Source: Lentinus brumalis
Lineage: Eukaryota; Basidiomycota; Agaricomycetes; Polyporales; Polyporaceae
Length of the DNA: 64,000 bases
Direction: 5' to 3'
Assembly: GCA_001792895.1 (NCBI GenBank)
Contig: MARA01000015.1
Location: forward strand, 434,001 to 498,000
How positions within the stretch are numbered: the first letter of the stretch is position 1; each line of letters opens with the position of its first letter. The translations under genes were made by a program, and so were the position numbers. The notes under the pieces were generated by a model that saw nothing but the letters and a program-made list of their open reading frames with translations, made no database searches and was not told the DNA's origin. Positions 56,111 to 64,000 of this stretch are shown here, piece by piece.

Positions 56111-58605
56111 CTAGCCTTTCATCGCCGCAAATTCTGTCACGAACTCCTCCATCGCACTGAGCGCTTCTTCGAGGTGGGCATAGCCTAGCTCCTGTCCCCG
56201 ACTCCGAGCGAGCGACGTCGCCGTCCGGCACGCGTTCTTGATCTGTCGTCCATTCACATCGCGCTGCGCAAGCTTCTCGATAAGGTCCTCGGAGACCGCA
56301 CCGTCTGCAATTCCCGCCTTCCTGATGAACGAGTGCCAGATCTGCACTTTTGTCGGAGCTGTAAGCTCATTGAAGTGCAGCGCGACGTGGATGCGCGAGA
56401 GGAACGCCTCGTCGAATGTCGTGATACGGTTTGTTGTAAGGAAGAGAATTCCGCGGTAGTACTCGATGTGTCGCAGGCTGCGCAGATGGGTACGTTAGTA
56501 AACAGACAAACGAAGAGCTGCCTAGACTCACAAGACTGCCACCATAGCGTTCCGCTCCATGTCATGGAGCGAGCGCTGCTCCAGGAATACGTCCGCCTCG
56601 TCGATGAGGATAATCGCGTTCCAGCACGTCGCAATGTCGAAGATCCTCTCTAGGTTGCGATCGAGCTCTGAGGATTTGGTCCCAAGATCTCCGCTTCCCA
56701 CGACGTAGAGAGGACGGCGTAGATGTTCGCTCGTGGCTTCCGCTGAGAGGGTCTTGCCAACTCCAGGCGGCCCGAAGAGGTTGATGACGAGCCCCTGACC
56801 CTTGCCGCGAACGAAGTCGTCGAACCCGGAGTCGGAATCGTGCGCCTCAACGAGGGAGCGTAGGAGCGTCTTGCGGTCGGACGGCAGAACCAGTCCTTCG
56901 AAGGTCTCTGGATTCCAGACTACAGGTGTGATGTGTTGTACGTTGAACTCCACTATGGCGCTGTCAGTGCGAGGCCTCATGCGATGCGAAACTAGGCACG
57001 CGTACGCCAATATTTGTCTGCAAGACTGAAACCGTAGACGACGGGCGATGTCAGAAGAAGCTGGTCGTCCGTGAGCCCAAATGGTTCTTGCTCCTTGGCA
57101 TGTGTCCAGATGATGGCTGCTTGCAAGACGGAGGTCAGTGGATAGCCCGATGTCATATGTGAATCCCGTCGTACGCACTCGATTCCGCTGGTAGTTGCAC
57201 AAGTCGGTTCTCCGAGGAGGGCTTGGGCACTCCGGCGTAATTGGGCTGCAATCGCACGAAGTTACCTGCAGGTCATAGATACGTTCAGTGCCTGTCTTCA
57301 ATCGCAGACCGATGTGACTGACTCCGATCAACCATGATACGAGAGTGGACCTGCACGGACGCTGTGTCAGTTGAGACTACGAGTCAACTGTTGCGACTCA
57401 CGTTGTATCTGACATACGATTCGCGACCCTGTATGCCCGCAAGGCCCCGGTAGTAGACATGATGCACGCCATTGAGTGATGCCCATTTGCGCCCTCTCTT
57501 GATGAGCGCGGCTTTAAGTCCGTCGGGATCGTGGTGATACCTGAGCGGGTGGATGCTGAGCCTACTGATTTTCTGCGTGCCCTCGAAGTTGCGCACGTAG
57601 ACCATACTGATATGCGTCCCGAATGCACGTCCTCCAGCGCGGATCCGCGAGCTCTGCGCCGTCACCTCGTCGCTGTCGTCGTCCAGGGAGTAGTCCGGGG
57701 ACCCCTCCTCGACGCTCCCGTCCTGCGGGGAAGCCATTGCGACGCTTTCGCAACTGAGGGTGTATACCTCGTCGTTCCGTGTAGTCGATAGAAGGCGTAG
57801 GCAACGCAGTTCGCTAGTGGCATGATCACGCGTCACCAGGATGCTGCGGGGGACCAGAATAGCGTACAGAAGGTCGAATGTGATCTCGTCGTGGGCCGTC
57901 AGGCTGGAGATCTTCGCCAGCGTGGCGCGGTAGTTGGTGCGAAGCCAGTCAAGTAAGGTACTGAGCCCGTCCAGGATTATCTCCTCCTCTTGGGTATGCG
58001 AAGCGCTAGACTGGAGCTGCTTTTCGTGATCCTCGAGTTGCGGAAAAAACGATATGAGGAGCAGCGGATCAAGCTACTGAGAGTCAGCTATCGCGCAGGG
58101 TCTCTCTTCACTCATCATGGGCTTACCTCAAGCGGCTCGGAGTTCCAGGACAAGTTCGGGACCTCTCCAATGATACCCCGACAGACACTGATCAAGTGAA
58201 TATCTTTTAGTACGATCCTGAACCGAATGGTGTCTTGACGATTAAATGGGAGCTTGCGCACGACGACGAAGCCGTATCCTTTCCATTCGTCTGGGCCGGC
58301 GCCGCTCCCAATGGGCTCGGCGAGTTCAGCAGGGACACTCGAGTCGTTGTTCCTGTGTGTCCAAACATTATCGTGGACATTCCAGTAGTGGTCGACAGAC
58401 TTGATCTGCATCCTCCGACGGACCTTCGGCGTGGAGCTGGAATCCTGTGATGCGAGGTTTAGTCTCAGCTAGAACAGCAATGATGAGCAGTGCTCACTTG
58501 TATGACTTCCTTGATTTCTGCATCCTGCCTCAGTCGCGACTTCTCGGTGGAACGGCGGCCATGACGACCAGTCACAGACCCCCAAACATTCCGTATCAGG
58601 GACAT
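56111..58605 (-). CDS. AAA ATPase with DUF7025-like N-terminal region (paralog 2)
   Basis: Tandem duplicate of the preceding AAA gene. The first exon begins MSLIRNVWGSVTGRHGRRST and ends DAEIKEVIQ; after a 52-nt intron it continues DSSSTPKVRRRMQIKSVDHY. The downstream order is the same: YGFVVVRKLPFNRQD, LDPLLLISFFPQLEDHEKQL, ITFDLLYAILVPRSILV, a shorter acidic loop (DDDSDEVT), GGRAFGTHISMVYVRNF, then Walker A FGPPGVGKT, Walker B IILIDEADVFLEQR, sensor 1 FLTTNR, GRQIKNACRTA, ending FAAMKG. The AAA core differs from paralog 1 at only scattered positions, while the acidic loop and N-terminus differ more. All catalytic motifs are present, so both copies look functional. Substrate unknown. Confidence 0.87.
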
Positions 58606-58985
58606 CCTGTTACACGGTCAGTGGTTGGAAGACTGAATACGCTCGTGAGGTGATTGACTTACTGCTGCACCAGTGTGCGACGCCGCTCTTTTATGTCCAG
58701 TAGATCTTACTTGAACTCCGAACTGCGATCATTCCTCGTGATTACCCAAGGACAGCGGAAGCAATGAAGAACCACAGAAGCTCAGAGGAGCATGGGAGAG
58801 TTCCCTCGAGAGCTTCGTGTACCATACATATGCCATATATCAGGGCGTCCAGCGGCCCTGCGCGCAGCGCCGTTGACCGGAATGTGGTATGTTAGGACGC
58901 GGTTCATTGCAACCTTATCCTGCCATCCACGCGACAATTACTCGCTCACTGACAATTTTCTTCCCTCCATGAGCTTGTAAGTCCG
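58606..58985. other. Intergenic, nothing recognised
   Basis: Upstream of AAA paralog 2 and downstream of a possible small gene. No feature found. Confidence 0.35.
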
Positions 58986-59542
58986 TCAGAGATTCGTAAA
59001 AGAGATTGCGAAGCCGTCGCCGTGGGGATTAGGAGAATGGGTAACAATTTCAGAGCAAACTCCTGCAAACTCTGAGTCGATGATAAGCGCCGCGAGTGGT
59101 AACGTACTATTACGTAACACACCTTTCCTGAGCGCTTCATAGCTGGAAGCACAGTGACCACAACCACCGAAGTTCTCTGGATCGAACAGATCGATGCACA
59201 AACCACGCGCTGTAGAGCTTTAGGAGGGCTGTAACAGTCGAAATTAGTGCTGATACTCAGGAAACTTCTAACTGAGACGAAAGAGGCGGCACATCCCACG
59301 ATTCGTCCTCAGTGATTTCGAACTTGGTGCGCTTTCATCTTTTGTACATATGTGAATCTTACTAAGAGAACTTCATATATTAGGGCGTTGGACAGAGAAT
59401 AGATGACGTTCTCGACCACCGGGAGCTCATCCGGGTCACCGTTGCGAATGCGGCAAACAAACAAGCTGCAGAAATCTAGATCAGGTGAGTTAAACGCTAC
59501 GCTGAATATAAGTATCGAGGACAATCGGGTCTGAGCATGCAA
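58986..59542 (-). CDS. Possible small Cys-containing protein (secreted?), tentative
   Basis: The minus strand reads RGLCIDLFDPENFGGCGHCA, then SSYEALRK, a 51-nt intron (gtgtgt...ctcag), and EFAGVCSEIVTHSPNPHGDG, ending ISFTNL at 58986. The spacing of Cys (C...GGC.HC...VC) and the final 'VxSF/ISF' strand are typical of small secreted basidiomycete proteins. An upstream frame starting MHAQTRLSSILIFSVAFN (59542) and reading LPVVENVIYSLSNALIYEVL could be the first exon, but the splice between the two parts is unresolved. Only the last two exons are supported, so the whole model is tentative; no function is proposed. Confidence 0.3.
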
Positions 59543-59556
59543 CAGGGAGTCGGACT

Positions 59557-60409
59557 ATGGAACTTGCGATGGCGATGGCTTCAGACAACAGCGGGAGCTC
59601 TGCGAGCATCTCATCATCTCGATCGGCCGTGACAACGCGCTGGAGGACCTCCAACCCGGCAGGACACCTGGATTCTCCACCGCCTCCATCACCTGCATTG
59701 GCTAGAACTCCCTCGTTCAAGTCACAAGGATCCATGACGCTCTCCAAACCATCGAAGACCTACGCGGCGATCTGCGACTACTTCCGTCGTCCGGCCAGTT
59801 TCCTGCACCCCATAACCACCGTCGAGCACTACTGGGCGCTCCGGGCGACCATAGCGGAGACCCGTCTCCATGCGCAGGAAATACACAGGCAGGAGGTGGC
59901 TGCAATACATACCTCTCATGCAGAGAGCCGCTCGGTACGACGATGCAGCCTCATGATATTCCACTCCGCCTTATGCATCTACGTCTCGTAGCGCGACTTG
60001 GCCGAGATGAACTCGAGATACGAACGGGAACTCTCGCGGATCAAATATATGGTGGTACGTCATCTCGCCGCACGCATCCTACCGGCGAGTCCTGACGATC
60101 GTGTAGTTGGGCATGCTAGCGGCACTGGCAGTCCTGATATCGGCCGTCATGTTCATATTGGTCCGTTACGTGCCGACGACCCCCGCACCTTCCAGCAGAG
60201 GGGCTGTACACTTCACGATACCCATCCTCTCGCCCTTTGCCTCAGTGGTGCGTTTGTGATCATCTGTCACCTGTCGTGCGTGCATCCTGACTTTTCTCCA
60301 GATCGAGCACGAGACGTCTGCAGTCAACGTGCCTCTCGTCGTCGTCTTGCTACTCTCCGCTGGCATCTCGCTCTTCATATGGCTCCGATGCTGCGGGCCT
60401 CGCAGTTGA
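59557..60409 (+). CDS. Hypothetical two-TM protein with coiled-coil region
   Basis: Four exons (59557-59934, 59992-60054, 60107-60247, 60302-60409) give 229 residues, all junctions in frame. The N-terminus is Ser/Pro-rich (SNPAGHLDSPPPPSPAL), followed by a helical stretch likely to form a coiled coil (YWALRATIAETRLHAQEIHR, DLAEMNSRYERELSRIKYM) and two hydrophobic helices: LGMLAALAVLISAVMFILVR and VPLVVVLLLSAGISLFIWL, ending RCCGPRS. The architecture is common among basidiomycete hypothetical proteins; I recognise no named domain. The two Cys near the C-terminus after a membrane helix could be palmitoylation sites (inference). Its 5' end abuts the tentative gene on the other strand. Confidence 0.6.
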
Positions 60410-60614
60410 AGCTCCCCCAGTCTATACCACGCGCAAGGCACAGGCCGCCAATCTCAGGATACCAGACGGCTAGCATAAGGAAAGGATAAATTATCAACTC
60501 ATACAACGAACGGCTATGTGTCCACAGCGAACGGATGCGCATGAATGTAACGCGCGCAAATCATTACCAGAATATAGTATACCAATCACCAATCGGTTCG
60601 CGGATTTCAAGCTT

Positions 60615-62746
60615 TCACCGGCCAGAGGGGTCCCACTCCGCCAGCCAACCAGCGATAGACTTGAGCGCCTGCTGCTGTACCTCCAGAATTGTCGGATCCG
60701 CGGCGTTCACGGTGCCCAGGTCGGAACAGTGGTAGCCGTCCGAGAGTGTCAGCGGCTGGTCGGGCGTGCTCTGGAAGTTCGTGCCGTCCGCCGCGAGCGT
60801 TGCCTCTTTCCACGGATCGCCTGTGAGATGCGACCAGTCACCAGTGAGCAAGTTGAGCCAGCCAATCCAAATGATCCATGGGAAGACTCACGACTGCCGT
60901 TGGCGAAGAAGAGGCGCTTCACCTTGACGAACCACCCGCCGTATGCCTTGTTCGTCGCGTCGACGTTGGGGGCAGGGTTTGTCTGGTTGGCGAACCTCTC
61001 CGGGAAGAAGTACGTGCACTGCCTCTCGTCGTACTCGGGGCGGACGAGGCGGGTGACGAGCGTCGGGTTGGGTTCCGGGGCACCTTCCTGGTAGAAGCCC
61101 ACCTCGTTGCACCTGATGAGTAAATATGGATCAATTCGCGCCCTGTGAGTGAACAACAGGGTTGAGACGCACACGATCCACAGCCACGAACGCTCGTCGT
61201 TGCCAACGCTGGTGTCGGTGAAGATCTCCGCAGTGGGGTCGTACGTACCCAAGCAAGTACTGCAAGGAAGATGGGTCAGCGGAGTGCTACGACTGCAGAA
61301 CGTGAGTGGCGACGTACACGACATCTTGATCCTCGCACACTACGGCCACATTGTCAGCAAGCAGGCCGAACGGAAGTGGCTTAGAGCGGCATACTTACGG
61401 AAAGAGTAGTACTCGCTTGTCCAGAACGAGCCCCAAGCTTGGATAGCGTGATCGGCACCCCAGCCTGCCTCTCCAGCACTCACACCATCCTTGACCTCGA
61501 GCGCGTCGCAGAAGTCGAAGAAGATCCCGCCACCAGTGGTCGGGCTAAGAGATTGCCAGTCCCAGAGGTTGTTCCGGACTGTGGACACACAGCTGATCAG
61601 TCAGGCCCTTGGGTGACATGGAATACCACTCACGGGCACCCGCTGCGTCGTCCAGATGGTCACTGAGCGTCGTCATGTTGAAGAGCGTGAGGATTGCGTC
61701 GATCTCCTTCTCGTCATTAGACGTAAAAACTGAGTCAATCTTCGCGATGGCAGCCTGGACGTCGGCCGAGCAGTTCTTGGGCATGTTGTCCATGATCGGC
61801 TTGAAGTACTGCCAGAAGTCGCTGCCCGCAAGCCACATGTCAATATCCCGCCAAGCTCCTTCGCACAAGGATGGAATACGAACGTGATGCTCTCCACCAC
61901 TGCCGATGACGCATACGCAGCCTGGAAGAGGTCCGGTTTGCTGCAGATCAATACGTTGAGCATCCATGGTGATTGTAGCTTGTATGAACACGGCCGCTCA
62001 CTTGACCATCGTGAAGCTTGTGAGTGCCCCTGCGTAGCTTCCGCCGAAAAGGACCCATGGAGCCTGACCGGGTGCGACAGAATCACCGTCCGGCTGTGGC
62101 AGCTTGACGCTCTTCACGAAGTACTCCAAGTCATCGATCGCCTGCTGGATGGTGTGGTACTCGAGGCTTGCATCCGACAGATCGTCGAACGGGCTGGATT
62201 CACCGTAATACCGGTGCTCGAGCACAACGACAGAGCCGTTCTGTGCCTGCGCAACCTGCCCGACGATAGTGCGGTTCGTGAGGTATGCCGTAAACCCTGG
62301 CAGTGCACGGCGACGTAAGTTCGTCGACGCCGCCGGTGCAGACCGCAGTCAAACTTACCAGCCGCATTGCTCTCCCCGGGCGTCGTCAAGAGAATGGGAC
62401 CACCTATGCAGAACTGATTAGAGGTGTACTGGAACTAGTAGCGATGCTGACACCCACCTGGCTCGTAGAACTCGTACGTGTGCCAGTATCGCTGCTTGAA
62501 GGTGCCCAGGGAGGGGTTGGTGTGGTCAATCAGCTGATCAAAATAGTACGTCGTGTTGTACGGCGGAAGCTCCGTCCCGTTCTTGCTGGTGACCGGACCT
62601 TCCGCCTGAGCAACGATAGGAATGCTGGGGCGCCGAGGAATGTTCGCGTGCGCACGTCCGTCGGCGGTCCTCGCGGCGACCTGTGCCACACCGAAGAGAA
62701 GCAGCGCAGCGACAGCGGCTACGTGGGCAAGCTTGAAGTGCAGCAT
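60615..62746 (-). CDS. Secreted serine carboxypeptidase-like peptidase, family S28
   Basis: Starts with a signal peptide (MLHFKLAHVAAVAALLLFGV). The S28 (prolyl carboxypeptidase/DPP-II) plan follows: YYFDQLIDHTNPSLGTFKQR (the FxQxxDHF-like entry), GPILLTTPGES, VVLEHRYYGESSPFDDLSD, the nucleophile elbow LFGGSYAGALTSF (GxSxG), KPDLFQAAYASSAVV, later WSWIV-type core NDERSWLWIVCNEVGFYQ, and a C-terminal GYHCSDLG carrying the catalytic His. Several NxT/NxS sites suit a secreted glycoprotein. It removes residues C- or N-terminal of proline in peptides and would work extracellularly at acid pH, as known for fungal S28 enzymes. About ten introns; nothing broken was found. Confidence 0.88.
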
Positions 62747-63820
62747 CGTCGCAAATGAGGAAGCAAGGCGCCGGAGTCAACGTCCTTTGACTACCGCGTC
62801 GCTCGGCCTAGACACTGCGGGCCTGCGGCTGACAATCGAGGCGGGGATATGGATTTGGATGACATCAACTTATATACGGCGGCTGCGAGCAGCCATCTTG
62901 CTCCCGCCTGCCGTCAGTACGCGAAGTTTGAGTTGTAGCCTAGTATTGGCGAATCATATTTGATGAAACGTCTGGCATCAGCGCGAGAGACGAACATGCG
63001 CTGCAAAACATGGGCATATGCAAGTTACTCGCAATGACCGTGCCCTACATCCACGGGGTTACACACTGACACACCGTCACAACAAGAACCTCGCCGCACG
63101 AGGCCGGTGCTGAGCACAGTGCTGGGGTAGTCGTCAGGGCGACCGAGCACACATGTAGAGACCGCTGCCACTGCCGTGAGCCGTCCGGCACCATTGAACT
63201 TGGCTGACACGTGGCGTATGCGTCTATGGGGATTATAGAGGTTAAAATAAGTAGACGGGTCAGTACAAAGATGCAGCATACGTGGAAGCAGACCAATCAA
63301 GACCAACCATGACGGTAGAAGGGTGGCGTCATTCGGGCGTCTGCGATGCCATTTTCGTCCCGGACTTCACTAAGTAGTCACACAGCTTGCGGAGGCCCGG
63401 AAGTATGTATTTCACGCAAAGAGACGCAGACAGAAGCACTTGTATCCGTCAGATAACTTCCAGGTCAGTAACGTCACACAGTCATCGATACCATTGGAAG
63501 CCCAAAACGATCCGAGTATATTCCAAGTATATTCTATTGCACAACACAACAAATGCACGTCCAGAGGGCCTAATCTCACACATAACACGACCATACGCAA
63601 CGACAGCAAACAGCAGAGATATCTAACGGAGACAGGAAAGACAAGAACATAGCAGACATAACGACGACGATAGCAGCAAACACAAACGGCAGACAGCAAA
63701 CATTCCGTACCAGCCAGACAAACGAACGAGAGGTCCAAACACAAACACGACACTAGTGTAAAGTACATTCCAAACCACGCACTGTGTGTGCAGAGGATAT
63801 AGGTATTCCGTGACTCCCGC
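62747..63820. other. Intergenic, nothing recognised
   Basis: Promoter of the S28 peptidase plus the 3' flank of the gene at the window end. Bases 63380-63800 are notably AT-rich and A-rich on the plus strand, consistent with the 3' UTR and downstream region of the minus-strand gene. No RNA gene or repeat was recognised. Confidence 0.4.
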
Positions 63821-64000
63821 TCACCGGCGGGCCCCGCCAGGCAGCTCCTGTTGGATGAACGACGTCCACGTCTCCGTCAGACTGTACCCATTGGACACTA
63901 CCGGCTGAGGCTGGTATGCCGGCGATATCATCTGCTGTGGCTGCTCCTGGTACTGATGATGCTGAGGGTACGCATACGCCTGCGGCTGAGCGTGCTGCCC
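63821..64000 (-). CDS. C-terminal end of a probable fungal transcription factor, partial
   Basis: The minus strand is open from the window edge to a stop at 63821-63823. The reading is rich in Gln, Pro, Tyr and His (QPQAYAYPQHHQYQEQPQQ), then SNGYSLTETWTSFIQQELPG and a basic end (ARR). A Q-rich tail followed by a 'xxTWxSFIxx' final motif is typical of basidiomycete Zn2Cys6 transcription factors with a fungal-specific domain. The DNA-binding domain is outside the window, so this is inference from the tail only. Confidence 0.45.
   Translation of the reverse strand, partial: GQHAQPQAYAYPQHHQYQEQPQQMISPAYQPQPVVSNGYSLTETWTSFIQQELPGGARR

Overview
The window is nuclear DNA of a filamentous basidiomycete, most likely an Agaricomycete (polypore-like). 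The evidence is GC-rich DNA, dense protein genes on both strands, and many 50-60 nt GT-AG introns in every long gene. Several families are typical of or restricted to that group: DUF6535, DUF6533-type membrane proteins, basidiomycete BTB proteins, and AAA ATPases with a DUF7025-like N-terminus. I found no rRNA, tRNA, CRISPR array or autonomous transposon. Exon models were read by eye from reading frame and splice signals; where lengths are given, the exons sum to whole codons.

Layout. 1-9.7 kb: tail of a 7-TM-like protein, a nucleotidyltransferase-fold protein, a small secreted protein, a DUF6535 membrane protein and an unrecognised 206-residue protein beside a G-rich minisatellite. 11.6-20.3 kb: peroxisomal MaoC hydratase ending in SKL, a single-pass membrane protein, two tandem BTB genes (one frameshifted) plus a third as a relic, and the retromer subunit VPS26 with a degenerate copy of its last exon downstream. 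20.6-25.2 kb: a TcdA/TCD-type E1-like enzyme and a complete hexokinase. 25.5-32.5 kb: a 7-kb stretch with no recognisable gene. 32.5-35.5 kb: a second, C-terminally truncated copy of the hexokinase (direct repeat of about 2.41 kb) running straight into the mitochondrial ribosomal protein uL14m. 35.8-53 kb: four paralogous 2-oxoglutarate/Fe(II) oxygenases interleaved with a GH5 glucosidase, an ICMT-like methyltransferase and an amino-acid permease. 53-58.6 kb: two tandem AAA ATPases. 59-64 kb: a possible small secreted Cys-rich protein, a two-TM protein, a secreted S28 serine peptidase and the C-terminus of a probable transcription factor.

The genes do not form one obvious pathway. The region is shaped by local duplication: hexokinase, BTB, 2OG oxygenase, AAA ATPase and the VPS26 last exon all have a second copy or relic close by. 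The features most worth checking are the hexokinase pair, which carries Cys in place of the sugar-binding Asn next to the catalytic Asp, and the 2OG oxygenase cluster.
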